Assembly: GCA_945881865.1 (NCBI GenBank)
Contig: CAMCVK010000006.1
Coordinates: forward strand, 62,001-126,000
Origin: Fimbriimonas ginsengisoli Gsoil 348
GTDB taxonomy: Bacteria > Armatimonadota > Fimbriimonadia > Fimbriimonadales > Fimbriimonadaceae
DNA length: 64,000 nt
Reading direction: 5' to 3'
Shown here: positions 18,301 to 26,528 of the stretch, in pieces
How the letters are laid out: each line of letters starts with the position of its first letter
Position numbering within the stretch: the stretch's first letter is position 1
Made by a program: the position numbers and the translations under genes
The notes under the pieces: generated by a model
Seen by the model: the letters and a program-made list of their open reading frames with translations, nothing else
Database searches by the model: none
Told to the model about the DNA's origin: nothing

Positions 18301-18673
18301 GCGTGGAGCCCAAAACCGGGCGCGGTGGATGGGTGCCGTCATCCTCAACGACCGACTTCCCGTCGATGAAGACGGCCGCGCCGTCGTCGCAAGCGAGCCG
18401 GAACTGGGTCTCGCCCTCGGTCGCCACGATCAGCGTTGCGGTGATCTCGGCGAGGAAGCGCTCTTCGTAGCCGAAGAAGTCCTTGTCCTTCAATTCCAGC
18501 TTCGGAATGCGAACGTCGACGTTCGGCGTTTGGCCGGGCACTAGCTCCATCAGCTCGCCCATCTCTTCGGCGATCTCGTAGATTCTCAGGGTTGCGCCGG
18601 GTTCTTCGGTGGTTTGCGGAAGGATGGCGGTGCCGGGCAGCGATGCGACGGCGAGCAGAAGGCTCAGGAGCAT
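15371..18673 (-). CDS. Secreted PA14 / sugar-dehydrogenase-like propeller / ThuA / DUF1080 multidomain protein
   Basis: An 1100-residue exported protein with a signal peptide (MLLSLLLAVASLPGTA). In order I see a PA14-like carbohydrate-binding domain (about 30-160, with LACDDGAAVFIDGKSV), then a glucose/sorbosone-dehydrogenase-like beta-propeller (about 200-580, with GMAFRPDGKLLVSSF and RLVWGPDGALYIGG). A ThuA-like trehalose-utilisation domain follows (about 690-905, with SKTTGFRHDSIPAG and GGGFVGVHSASDTEHNWPWF), and last a DUF1080 jelly-roll domain (about 915-1095, with GNSGVYLMGRYEIQILDSFG). DUF1080 proteins include 3-keto-disaccharide hydrolases, and ThuA partners act in keto-sugar formation, so keto-glycoside breakdown is a reasonable inference. 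Many bacteria encode these parts separately; here they are one chain. Confidence 0.87.
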   Translation of the reverse strand: MLLSLLLAVASLPGTAILPQTTEEPGATLRIYEIAEEMGELMELVPGQTPNVDVRIPKLELKDKDFFGYEERFLAEITATLIVATEGETQFRLACDDGAAVFIDGKSVVEDDGTHPPRPVLGSTRLSKGRHELKIRYFEASGGQEFKLEWKPSGASDFSVVDALVLRVPAGLTRVTSPGPKRLLRPGGALRPGNGVPLAGLHPGWDLVNIRPLDFEPQVGGMAFRPDGKLLVSSFPPNQSGQFKPDLMDGQIWLLDGVTGNDRRNVTRRLAATDLQEPLGMAVVNGKVYVATRTQIIELIDANRDDFYEEKKVVGSGWRTDNYHHFTFGLAEKDGWLYAALSTSITFDAPGINGPNPRYRGSMFRVNPAAYNSALPLANIEFLDSGHRTPNGVSNGPNGLILVGENQGAWQPSNKLNVLEVGGFYGHFNNATFKNSEYPLGGAPGQFDDKPFTPPAMYLPQGDIANSPGQTVVVPNGEFTGQMLISDVKYGGLRRGWLEKVNGVWQGGAVQYSQGFEVGTNRLVWGPDGALYIGGIGATESWAWTNPKTGKWTTFGLQKIRPNGKSAFEVASVNVTEQGFRVQFNRPVPKGQLRDLKRFRVRQWRYVPTFEYGGPKVDREDLTVTRATASADGKSVDLTIAGRKEGRVVYFNLDLTDEAKTPLWATEVWYTLNKLPVSSWPHTSALAHPNPRLLVFSKTTGFRHDSIPAGQKAIREIAAEHGFTATFSEDASLFAPAKLASFDAVVFLNTTGDILDAGQKAAFQGFIRAGGGFVGVHSASDTEHNWPWFKELAGGEFAHHPEIQSADLRIEDAAHPSTSFLPTVWPRVDEWYDFVSNPREKVRVLANLDPSSYSGGRMADHPAIWCREFDGGRSWYTALGHTDGTYDELLFRRHLSEGILWAANSNAKSKPANAVSDWQFGKTWTASDVELVNSKGTEPLLSKREFGDARVHVEFNVPKGGNSGVYLMGRYEIQILDSFGKPNKDIQSSDCGGVYERWKNDAGYEGVPPRINASRPAGEWQSLDIVFRAPKFKGTRKTQDAEFIEVRLNGVVVQSRVRVTGPTRASMFEDERPTGPLMLQGDHGPIRYRNLWIAPLESKK

Positions 18674-18783
18674 TCCCGAAGTCTAAATCATTTTTGGTCG
18701 GCGCGTTACGAACTCGGTTCGGAAAAGATGCGGAGCTTCTTGAAGCCACCCATGAGCGGCGCAGCCAGCGCCCCGTTTTGCAT

Positions 18784-19890
18784 TTAGTTTCGGGCGAAGG
18801 CGCGGACCGGCGGCGCGGTCGAGGCGCGAAGCAGCAGGTCGGGAGCCAGCATGATGTTGCCCGAGAGCGAACTCTCGTGGTCGACCCGCTCCAGGAGCTT
18901 TCGGCATGCGGCGGCGGCCATGTCTTCCAGCGGCTGCCGGATCGTCGTGAGGCCGGGATAGGCCAGCGACATGAACGAGGGGTCGTCGTAACCGACCAGA
19001 GAGAGATCCTCTGGAACCCGCAACCCGCGCCGCTGGGCGGCGGCAAGCAACCGAATCGCTAGGTGCGGACCACCGGCAAAGACGGCGGTTGGACCGTCGG
19101 AGCGAGAAAGCCTTCGAAAGATTTCGTCTTCGGTATCCAGGTCGAAGCCGTGGGCTTCCGGAACCACGAGCACGTCGTCTGAAGAGGTACCGAGACCGCG
19201 AGCTGTGGCGGCGGCACGGAATCCGCGAACGCGGTCGATCGTGTTGCTGTCGTTTGGCAAACCGCCCAAGAACATCACCCGGTGATGGCCGAGGTCGGCA
19301 AGATGGTCGACCGCGAGGGACGCTCCGGCGAAATTATCGCTGTCCACTGTCGCGAGGTTTTGCTCGCTCCAGTTGGCACCGAGGACGACGACGCTGGCCC
19401 CGATTCGGACGAAGCCTAACAACTCTTCGACGGCGGGCTGGGGCGGGTTGATCGCCACAATGCCACACTCTTGCGTGGCGGGAAGGTCGGCGGTTAGCGG
19501 CACCACACTTACCGATGAGCCCAACTTGGCGAACGTGGCATGCACGTGCCAGTAGAGTGCGCCCAAGTAATAGTCCTCAAGCACGTTCGCCGGGCTGTCG
19601 GCCACCGCCACGTAAAGCCGACCGGGGCGATGCTGATGGCGAGGAGCGACGAAGGTGCCGCGCCCTTTCTCCCGAATCAAATAGCCGTCGTTCATCAGGC
19701 CAAGCAGGGCCTTGTTGGCGGTCATTCGGCTGACGCCCATGAGCGCGGCGACTTCGGGCTCGCTGGGAAGTTTTGTGCCGGGGAGAAGAGTTCCGGCTTG
19801 GATCAGGGCAAGTACGCGCTCGCGAACCTGGGTGTGATAGGGAATGACCGATGCCTTTTTTAACGGGTGTCGAAAGAGATCGTTCATCAA
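18784..19890 (-). CDS. GntR-type transcription regulator with LacI-like sugar sensor
   Basis: The N-terminus carries a GntR winged helix (about 15-85: LPSEPEVAALMGVSRMTANK, then EKGRGTFVAP). Residues from about 90 to the end form a periplasmic-binding-protein-like sensor as in LacI/AraR (SVVVLGANWSEQN, VDHLADLGHHRVMFLGG, PEDLSLVGYDDPSFM). Proteins of this layout, such as AraR, repress sugar genes and release DNA on binding the sugar. It lies upstream of and on the same strand as the PA14/ThuA/DUF1080 gene with about 110 bases between, so that gene and its PhyH partner are the best candidate targets. No clear operator palindrome was found. Confidence 0.88.
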   Translation of the reverse strand: MMNDLFRHPLKKASVIPYHTQVRERVLALIQAGTLLPGTKLPSEPEVAALMGVSRMTANKALLGLMNDGYLIREKGRGTFVAPRHQHRPGRLYVAVADSPANVLEDYYLGALYWHVHATFAKLGSSVSVVPLTADLPATQECGIVAINPPQPAVEELLGFVRIGASVVVLGANWSEQNLATVDSDNFAGASLAVDHLADLGHHRVMFLGGLPNDSNTIDRVRGFRAAATARGLGTSSDDVLVVPEAHGFDLDTEDEIFRRLSRSDGPTAVFAGGPHLAIRLLAAAQRRGLRVPEDLSLVGYDDPSFMSLAYPGLTTIRQPLEDMAAAACRKLLERVDHESSLSGNIMLAPDLLLRASTAPPVRAFARN

Positions 19891-19993
19891 GAGACTGCCT
19901 AGCCGCGCGGCATCCGACCTTTAGCCAATTGCCAGGAAAAAGTATGGACCGAAAAAGTCGTCTCGGTGATATATTTTCGCTTCCGAGGCTCGC

Positions 19994-21325
19994 TTACATG
20001 GTGATGCCAAGCGGTTTGCCGTTGAAACCCGGGAAAACTGCCGTCATATCCTTTGCCCCAAGCCTGGCGGCGAGAATCTCGGCGAGGACGGCGCGGTAGT
20101 CCGTCGTTACCGGTAGGTCACCCGGCCCATCCAAAATTTCGCGCGTCAGGCCGGGCCAGTCGGTGTAAACCTTCCCGCCGCGAACGCCGCCGCCGAGCAC
20201 AAAGAGCGCACCGGCTCGACCGTGGTCGGTTCCCAGCGCCTGGTTTTCGGCGACCCTTCGTCCAAATTCGCTCATCACGACAATCGTGGTTCGATCGATC
20301 GCCGGGCCAAGATCTTTCACGAACGCGCCGACCGCATTTCCGACCTCGGTAAGCAGGGTTGGCATCCAGCCGATGCCGGTGCCTTGCGTCACGTGGGTAT
20401 CCCAGCCGCCCATGTCGAGACAGGCGACTTCGAGGCCGACCTTACCGTGGATGAGCCGGGCCGTCTCCCGCAGGCCGTTGCCAAGCCCCGTCTCCGGGTA
20501 TTCGGCTTTCGGTTTGGTTTTAAGGTCGATTCCCCGCACAGCTTGCAGAACCTTCAGCGTTTCGTTTCCGGCGTGGCTGGCCGCATCTTTCCCGGTCCCG
20601 TACATTTTTGCGAGTTCTCGTTCCAGCCGGGCGCGCATATCTTCGTCAACTCGAAGTCGATAGTCGGAAATGCTGCTTAGCGAGATCGCGTTGAGGGCTC
20701 CGCGAAGTGAGTCCGGCATCGTCGTTCCAAAGGAGACCGCGCGCAATGGGGTTTCGGATGGCCGGGCGGTTGAGGATAGGTGTCGCGCCAACCAGCCATC
20801 GCTGGGTCCCTCGCCGTCATTGGCAAGGCCCCGCTCCATGGCAGACATGGCTTCGAAGTGCGACCGGGTGGTATCGAACGAACCCACTGCCTGGACCACG
20901 GCGGCCTTCCCTTGCCGGAAAATCTCGCCGATGGGAGCAAGGGCGGGATGTAAGCCGAATCGGTCGTCCAATCGGATCGCGCGCTCGGCGTCGGAGAAAG
21001 CTTTGTCCGAAGGTGCACCGAGCCGAAGATTTGGCCGCGCACGATGGTAGGCATCCTCGAAGTAGGGCGGCGCGACGCTCAGTCCGTCCGCGCCGCCGCG
21101 CAGGAACACGACCACCAGAACGTTTTGGGTCGCGGCGACGTGACCTTCCGGCGCGAACGTGACGCCGGCAAGCGCCGAACGCGATGCCGCCAAACCGGCG
21201 GCGGCAAGACTTGCGGTTACAAGGAGCCCACGGCGAGACAATGCAGCCGGATCAATCGGGGCCGACTTTGGCACGCCGACGTCTTGGCAAAGGTTCCAAT
21301 CACGCTGTCTAGGATCGTTGGGCAT
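19994..21325 (-). CDS. Tat-exported DUF1501 protein
   Basis: A DUF1501 family protein, a relative of the sulfatase/alkaline phosphatase fold. A twin-arginine signal (SRRGLLVTASLAAAGLAASR) lies about 30 residues in. Family landmarks are VVVFLRGGADGLSVAPPY, DTTRSHFEAMSAMERG and VVMSEFGRRVAEN followed by DHGRAGALFVLGG near the end. I chose the start at 21325 because it lies two bases after the stop of the DUF1800 gene; the open frame begins earlier at 21361. DUF1501 and DUF1800 genes are regularly paired across bacteria and are thought to act together in the periplasm, with no proven reaction. Confidence 0.9.
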   Translation of the reverse strand: MPNDPRQRDWNLCQDVGVPKSAPIDPAALSRRGLLVTASLAAAGLAASRSALAGVTFAPEGHVAATQNVLVVVFLRGGADGLSVAPPYFEDAYHRARPNLRLGAPSDKAFSDAERAIRLDDRFGLHPALAPIGEIFRQGKAAVVQAVGSFDTTRSHFEAMSAMERGLANDGEGPSDGWLARHLSSTARPSETPLRAVSFGTTMPDSLRGALNAISLSSISDYRLRVDEDMRARLERELAKMYGTGKDAASHAGNETLKVLQAVRGIDLKTKPKAEYPETGLGNGLRETARLIHGKVGLEVACLDMGGWDTHVTQGTGIGWMPTLLTEVGNAVGAFVKDLGPAIDRTTIVVMSEFGRRVAENQALGTDHGRAGALFVLGGGVRGGKVYTDWPGLTREILDGPGDLPVTTDYRAVLAEILAARLGAKDMTAVFPGFNGKPLGITM

Positions 21326-21327
21326 GT

Positions 21328-22749
21328 CTATTTCCACTGAAAGTCGGGGGCCATCAAGCACAGGGCGGCCGTGTGTTTAGGTGATCGGGCTTTCTCTCCC
21401 GGAGCTAGCGGTGGCATCTCGTAATCGACACCGAGCAAAGCGGCCTTCGCGTCGCAGTTCGCCCAGTTGATGACCGTGCCGGAAATGCGGCCTTCCGCCA
21501 AGTCCAAGGCAAAGTTCCACCGAGCCAATATATTGCTGTTCCAGGCATCGTTGTCGTCCGGATAGCCGTCCGGCATAGGCCACTGATAGAGCGGCTGACC
21601 CATATCGCGCAGGCGTTCCTGCAGTCCCGCACCGCCGTCAGTTTGCGCGCCGGTTCCCCGCAGGCTTGAGACGATGAGGTCGACCGGACGCTTGTAGACC
21701 GCCGGTGCCGTGATCACTTCCGATGAAAACAGCAACGGCCGCATCCAATCTCGAATGCTTCCGTTCGACTTCAGGAACGCCGCCGCCATCGCCTTTTCGA
21801 CGGTTGGGGAGCGGTGGCCAAGAAACCGCATGCACGCTTTGCGCGAGAGATGCCGCGCCGTCGCGGGGTGAACCGCGAGCATTCGCACCATTTCCTCGCC
21901 GTCTTTCACGCCCTGGTTCGGTGGGAAGTAGCGGCCCAACACTCGCTTGGTGCCCGTGTCGTGTCGTTCTGGATTGAACTTGAACGTGCCCTTGCGACGA
22001 AGGAATCCGGTTTCCAGACCCCAGCCGGAGAAGCACCGCGACACCTCCATGACATCCTTCTGGGTGTAGCCACCGTCGACGCCAAGCGTGTGCAGCTCCA
22101 TGATCTCGCGCGCGTAGTTCTCGTTCGGCGCACCGTTCTGGTTGAAGTGATTGTCCAGGTACATCAACATCGCAGGGCTTTTTGCCGAAGCCATCAACAT
22201 GTCGCTGAAGTTGCCCAGCGCGTGTGCACGGATGACATCGCGACCGTCGGCAGACAGCCGGTAGGCGGCCAGGCCTTTGCGGCCGTAGATGTTAAAGTGG
22301 TCCGACCAGAACTCGACCATGCGCTCGAACAGCTGGTTCCGGCTGTAGGTGCAGCGCAAGAGCGCCGCCATTTGTAGCTGCCGAAGGACGTCCTCGTGAG
22401 GAAAGTTTCGCGCCTCGTACGCCTCGTTTTCCAAGGCATCGAGCCGCCGCAACTGCAGCAGAAAGCCCCAGTCTTCGTCCTCTTGCGCTCTCAGCTGAGA
22501 TTCCAGCCAGCCTTCAGTGCCTTTTGCGGAGACTGAGTCCAGGTCGGCCTGGCTCGGGCCAAAGGCGAACCGATTGAGCAACCGCACGTCCGGGTTGACC
22601 TTCCCATTGGGTGGCACCGGAAGTTTGGCGGCCGCGTGGGCGGGCGAGATTCGCGGCGAGATTTGGGCGCAACCCGCGAGGGCAGCTCCGGCCGCGGCGG
22701 CCAGACCACCCCGAAAGATGTCTCGACGGCTGATGGGCGAGGAACTCAT
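21328..22749 (-). CDS. Tat-exported DUF1800 lipoprotein-like protein
   Basis: A 473-residue DUF1800 protein. The N-terminus has a twin-arginine motif (PISRRDIFRGGLAAA) and then a lipobox-like LAGC, so it may be a Tat-exported lipoprotein. Family segments include LLNRFAFGPSQADL, FWSDHFNIYGRK, NENYAREIMELHTLGVDGGY, EVSRCFSGWG and ARHLSRKACMRF. It lies two bases upstream of the DUF1501 gene and four bases after a small membrane protein gene, forming a three-gene operon. Such pairs are widespread in Planctomycetota, Verrucomicrobiota and Armatimonadota. Biochemical role unknown. Confidence 0.9.
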   Translation of the reverse strand: MSSSPISRRDIFRGGLAAAAGAALAGCAQISPRISPAHAAAKLPVPPNGKVNPDVRLLNRFAFGPSQADLDSVSAKGTEGWLESQLRAQEDEDWGFLLQLRRLDALENEAYEARNFPHEDVLRQLQMAALLRCTYSRNQLFERMVEFWSDHFNIYGRKGLAAYRLSADGRDVIRAHALGNFSDMLMASAKSPAMLMYLDNHFNQNGAPNENYAREIMELHTLGVDGGYTQKDVMEVSRCFSGWGLETGFLRRKGTFKFNPERHDTGTKRVLGRYFPPNQGVKDGEEMVRMLAVHPATARHLSRKACMRFLGHRSPTVEKAMAAAFLKSNGSIRDWMRPLLFSSEVITAPAVYKRPVDLIVSSLRGTGAQTDGGAGLQERLRDMGQPLYQWPMPDGYPDDNDAWNSNILARWNFALDLAEGRISGTVINWANCDAKAALLGVDYEMPPLAPGEKARSPKHTAALCLMAPDFQWK

Positions 22750-22753
22750 GGCT

Positions 22754-23335
22754 TTACGAGGGGGAGGTCCCGTTCTGCATGACCATGACAGGCTTGCGGC
22801 GCATCAGGGAGCGCGTGCCGGCGCCAAGCGAGACGAACACGATGAGCGGGGCGATGAATAACCAACCCACGACCGGCAGCATGCTTGCCGTTACCAAAAT
22901 GGCGGCGGCGCGGCTGAGTGCGGCGAATGGCGCCAGCCCCGGATAGCCCTCGGTAACCCGCCGGGCGGCGATATGGCAAATGCCCGCCGTTCCCAGGAAC
23001 GAGACCATGAAGAGAAACATGAACATCACCGCTCCGATAACTTTTCCGAGTGGCAACGGTGCGAGCATGAAGATCACCGACAGCACACCGAGCGTGGCTA
23101 CCATGCCCGCGCCGATTAGGCCCGACTTCACCGGTGAGGTCTGAATTGTTACCGCCGCCGCTTCAGCTTGGCGGCCGAAGAGCAAGCTCATGATTGTAAT
23201 CGTTGCCCAACCGGTGAGCCAAAAACCGACGAAAAGACTGATAACGGCTAAAACATCTGCGAGTAACATCTTTCTGGAGAACAGCTTAGGGCGTTTTTGG
23301 TCGGGTGCGCGATGGTCCCGGCGAGATAGGGCCAT
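22754..23335 (-). CDS. Small membrane protein upstream of DUF1800/DUF1501
   Basis: A 193-residue protein with about four hydrophobic segments (VLAVISLFVGFWLTGWAT, GMVATLGVLSVIFMLAPL, VMFMFLFMVSFLGTAGIC, LPVVGWLFIAPLIVFVSL). I do not recognise the family. The start at 23335 gives a basic 22-residue leader; an in-frame ATG at 23269 (MLLADVLAV) is equally possible. Neither has a strong ribosome site. The stop is four bases before the DUF1800 start, so the three genes are probably one transcript and this could be the membrane partner of the exported pair, though that is inference. Confidence 0.65.
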   Translation of the reverse strand: MALSRRDHRAPDQKRPKLFSRKMLLADVLAVISLFVGFWLTGWATITIMSLLFGRQAEAAAVTIQTSPVKSGLIGAGMVATLGVLSVIFMLAPLPLGKVIGAVMFMFLFMVSFLGTAGICHIAARRVTEGYPGLAPFAALSRAAAILVTASMLPVVGWLFIAPLIVFVSLGAGTRSLMRRKPVMVMQNGTSPS

Positions 23336-23386
23336 AAGGCCCGAGCGGGAGTGGATTGGTCCTAAACTCTGTAATCAGGAATCAAC

Positions 23387-24244
23387 ATGCCAGAACGCAA
23401 AATTCTCACCGGAATCTCGGCCGACGCCTTCGTCTCTGAAGCGGATCGCTGGGCGCTCGACAAGCTGAAGAAGGTTCCGCTTCTGCCGATGGTGATTCGG
23501 AAGTTCTACGAGGTCGGATTCGATCGCTGGTTCTACTGCATGAACATGTCGATGTCCGTGCGATGCGGACCGGACCAGTACAGCACGCTTTACCGAATCA
23601 TGCAGGAGAGCTGCCGCGTTCTGGATATGCCAGAGCCGGAGCTTTACCTCAGCTCGAATCCGTTTCCGAATGCGTTTGCCGGCGGCGTCGAACGGCCGTA
23701 CATCACGCTTCGTTCGGGAATCGTGAACAACCTGACGGACGAGCAGCTCTACCACCTGATGGGCCACGAGCTTGGCCACATCAAGGCGAATCACGTGCTG
23801 TATTTCAGCGTCGGCGGCGTGCTGTTTGCGCTGCTGGATTTGCTCGGGCGACGAACTTTGGGTGCTTCCGATTTGGCGTCGTACGCTCTTATTCTCGCGT
23901 ACTACGAGTGGTCGCGACAGGCCGAGTTCTCGGCGGACCGAGCGGGGCTTTTGGTAGCCCAGGAGCTAGGAATCAGCCTCGATACGCAGGTCGCTTTGAC
24001 GGCCGGGGCGACGCGGTTTGACCACGAGATGAAGCGCGAGCCGTTTATGGATCAGGCACGGGCCTACCAAGATGCCGACGTGCTGGACCAGGTTGCGAAG
24101 GCGGTCCTGTTCATGATCTACGGCAAGACGTTTACGCACCCGATGCCGGTCCACCGCGCCCAGGATTTGGAGCGCTGGCACCTTAGCGGTGCCTACGACC
24201 GCATCCTCGCTGGCGACTATTCCCGCGAGGCGAAAGCGGCTTAG
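23387..24244 (+). CDS. M48 family zinc metalloprotease
   Basis: A 285-residue member of the M48 (HtpX/Ste24-like) peptidases. The zinc motif HELGH is followed by IKANHV, and the third ligand region is QAEFSADRAG (ExxxD). The segment VLYFSVGGVLFALLDLL is hydrophobic enough to be one membrane contact, but the N-terminal transmembrane pair of HtpX is missing, so it is probably cytosolic or peripheral. An AGGA ribosome site lies just before the ATG. It is divergent from the DUF1800 operon with only about 50 bases between, so regulation may be shared. Substrates unknown. Confidence 0.87.
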   Translation: MPERKILTGISADAFVSEADRWALDKLKKVPLLPMVIRKFYEVGFDRWFYCMNMSMSVRCGPDQYSTLYRIMQESCRVLDMPEPELYLSSNPFPNAFAGGVERPYITLRSGIVNNLTDEQLYHLMGHELGHIKANHVLYFSVGGVLFALLDLLGRRTLGASDLASYALILAYYEWSRQAEFSADRAGLLVAQELGISLDTQVALTAGATRFDHEMKREPFMDQARAYQDADVLDQVAKAVLFMIYGKTFTHPMPVHRAQDLERWHLSGAYDRILAGDYSREAKAA

Positions 24245-24258
24245 GGTTAATAAAGTGC

Positions 24259-24370
24259 CGTCCTCTCGCTACGCGAGAGGACGGGATTAGGGGTGGAGAG
24301 TCCCAAGTTTAGACCAAATTCAATAAGCTCTCCCACCCTAACCCTCCCTCTCGCAGGCGAAAGGGAGGGG
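24259..24370. repeat. Composite palindromic intergenic element
   Basis: A perfect ten-pair hairpin (cgtcctctcg at 24259-24268 with cgagaggacg at 24274-24283) is followed by aggggtggagag, its near-complement ctctcccaccct at 24328-24339, and a second hairpin (ccctccct at 24342-24349 with agggaggg at 24362-24369). The second half matches, in inverted orientation, the elements at 41.2 and 41.35 kb. It sits directly after the M48 stop and may also act as a terminator. Confidence 0.7.
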
Positions 24371-24609
24371 ACTAGTTCACTAACGTCTTTACTTTTCGCT
24401 TGATTTCGATATTGCATGGTGTGCGGGAGAGCCTGATAACCCAAGCCAAACCGGACGATCCATATCTAAACAGCGAACCATGCCAAGGCCGCAAAAAATC
24501 TAGTTAGCGAAGCCACTTTTAATCGCGATCAGAACGCGGACTTATAAGAATTGTATAAGAATTTGCGAGTATGGCTTGACATTTCGCAGAGACTCCTCCA
24601 AAGTGGGGC
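24371..24609. other. Non-coding stretch upstream of the secreted protein
   Basis: I see no supported gene in the last 240 bases of the 365-base gap. It is less GC-rich than its surroundings. The decamer tataagaatt occurs twice (24543-24552 and 24554-24563) and a TTGACA lies at 24576-24581, but no well-spaced -10 follows it. It probably holds the promoter of the gene at 24610; the exact position is not clear. Confidence 0.4.
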
Positions 24610-26313
24610 GTGATATTTCACAAGTCTGTTCTCATAGCCATTGCGACGCTCGCGGCTTCCATTTCCCTTGCGGGGCCGGCTCGGTTGGCCACCAGCTTCT
24701 TTATTCCCGCCGGACGAACAAACCCGGTCATCCTTGACGCAAAAGCCGATTCAAGCGGAAACCTCGTAATGGCCGCGCAGGCAGACGCGAGCGGCGGTAA
24801 TCAGATCATCATCACGAAGTTCACGGCCGCCGGAGTGCGACGCTGGTCGAGCACCATCAACACGCCCGTCCCCGTGACCGCCGCCGGCCAGGTTGCGGGC
24901 AAGTTCCAGATCCTGCTGGATGGCGTTGGCAACACCTACGTGTTGTCGCCTCGCGCCGGCAATCCGGTCATTGCTGGTACAACCGAAGACCTGATCGTGC
25001 GAAAGATCAGCGACACCGGGGCCACGGTCGGTTACCTCTCGCTTGTTAGCCATATGTTCAACGCATCTGGTCAAAAGTACAACGTGACAAACGCCCAGAT
25101 GCAGAATGGACCTGCGCTTGCAGCAGAAGTCGGCATAGCGTTCACGACGGTAAGCCTCGGCGATGGCGCTTCCAGCGCTTACATGCTGCAGTTCTTGGGC
25201 GGCGTCTCTGGCGGAGCGATTACGACGAGCGGGAGCGGTGCGCTAGAGGGATCGATCGAGACATATGGCGATGAGTACTTTTGGCGCAACTATAGCGTCG
25301 TCGGTCTGAAACCGGGCAACCCGAGTTTCTACCCTGGTGGCACACCCAAATACCGGCTTATCGCGAAGTATGAATACGAGTTTAATATTCCTTCCTTAGG
25401 CATTTCTGGTGTGGAAAATGGGTATCTGCCCGCTTCACTAGTGTTCGATCCCGATGCGTCGACTTACGACGAGCCCTGGGATACCGCAGCCGGACTCGGC
25501 TTTCAGGCCGAGGGTCTGGGGTCTTCGGTTGACCAGACTCTTGTCATTGACCAACATCCGGATGGCAGCCGCAGTATCAGCCGGCAAGTAACTGACACGG
25601 CAAGGGTCGCAATTGGTGGGTCTAGCAGTCCTTATTCGGCAACCCGCGTAGGGAACGACTGGTTGGTTTACCGGTGGCTATCGGTTGCCTTCGGCGAGAG
25701 CCTCTTGAAGTTTCCGACCACCGGTGCGCTCACGGCCACAGAATTGCCTATCTCCTTTTCGACTAGCTCGCCGTACTATGCCGGCGGGAGCATTGTCTCC
25801 GCGAACGGTCGGGCATATCTTGCCGGAGGTCCAACGGTGGCCGGCATGCAAGGGACGTACAGCTCATTCAACTCGGCGGGTGAGTTGGTGTATTCGGCTG
25901 GGCAAAACCAGCCGTTCACACTTTCCACGTCAATCGTGGTTCCGACGGTGAACAATCGGTTCTGGACGGTCGGCACGACCTCGACCGGTCTTCAGGCCGC
26001 GATCCTGTGGCGAGAGCCGGACTACTTTGTTGGCATCTCCGCACCGTCATCGGCCTTTGCCGGGAACACGGTCACGGTTAAGGCCCACCTGAACACTCCT
26101 GCCCCGACCGGCGGCTATACGTTCAACGTCTCGGTGAGTTCAAACCTGCAGGACGCACCGCGCACGGTTACAGTTCCAGCGGGCGACTCGTCGGCCACTT
26201 TCACTGTCACGGTGAAGAGCACGGCGAGGGACGGCTCGGCGACGGTCGTCGCCCGGACCAACGCGACCCACGACGTCAACACCGCCCATACGGCGACGTT
26301 TAGAGTGAGATAG
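24610..26313 (+). CDS. Secreted propeller-like protein with C-terminal Ig-like domain
   Basis: A 567-residue exported protein starting at a GTG, with a signal peptide (MIFHKSVLIAIATLAASISL). The body has repeated Gly/Ser-rich segments of the SBBP/NHL type (SSGNLVMAAQADASGGNQI, ITKFTAAGVRRWSS), suggesting a beta-propeller. The last 90 residues look like a bacterial Ig-like or Calx-beta-like domain (VTVKAHLNTPAPTGGYTFNV then TVPAGDSSATFTVTV). There is no sorting signal at the C-terminus. Function unknown; such proteins are usually cell-surface or secreted. It has its own terminator and is probably a single-gene transcript. Confidence 0.72.
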   Translation: MIFHKSVLIAIATLAASISLAGPARLATSFFIPAGRTNPVILDAKADSSGNLVMAAQADASGGNQIIITKFTAAGVRRWSSTINTPVPVTAAGQVAGKFQILLDGVGNTYVLSPRAGNPVIAGTTEDLIVRKISDTGATVGYLSLVSHMFNASGQKYNVTNAQMQNGPALAAEVGIAFTTVSLGDGASSAYMLQFLGGVSGGAITTSGSGALEGSIETYGDEYFWRNYSVVGLKPGNPSFYPGGTPKYRLIAKYEYEFNIPSLGISGVENGYLPASLVFDPDASTYDEPWDTAAGLGFQAEGLGSSVDQTLVIDQHPDGSRSISRQVTDTARVAIGGSSSPYSATRVGNDWLVYRWLSVAFGESLLKFPTTGALTATELPISFSTSSPYYAGGSIVSANGRAYLAGGPTVAGMQGTYSSFNSAGELVYSAGQNQPFTLSTSIVVPTVNNRFWTVGTTSTGLQAAILWREPDYFVGISAPSSAFAGNTVTVKAHLNTPAPTGGYTFNVSVSSNLQDAPRTVTVPAGDSSATFTVTVKSTARDGSATVVARTNATHDVNTAHTATFRVR

Positions 26314-26363
26314 AACCGAACAAATCCTCTCAATGTCGCTTGAGGAGAGCGAGAGGCTTTGCT

Positions 26364-26415
26364 GTTTTTTGCCGTCGCAAAAAACTATTGAGGCCCCGGG
26401 TTAGCGGGGCCTTTA
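26364..26415 (+). terminator. Tandem-hairpin terminator
   Basis: Two perfect eight-pair hairpins follow the stop by about 50 and 77 bases: gttttttg (26364-26371) with caaaaaac (26378-26385), then aggccccg (26391-26398) with cggggcct (26405-26412) and a short TTAG. The second has the look of a rho-independent terminator, with a weak T-run. Confidence 0.7.
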
Positions 26416-26528
26416 GGAGGGAAAAGATCTAGGCGGATGTTGGGGAGAACTTCTCCGCTTTCGATCTCAATTTATCTGACCGACGACCCCTCCAGATTGT
26501 TCGGCGGAATTTTCGGTATACGTTTCGC

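Noticed and set aside
24245-24609. Small RNA gene or riboswitch in the 365-base gap
   Set aside because: The hairpins match the intergenic repeat family found elsewhere, and nothing fits a known riboswitch.
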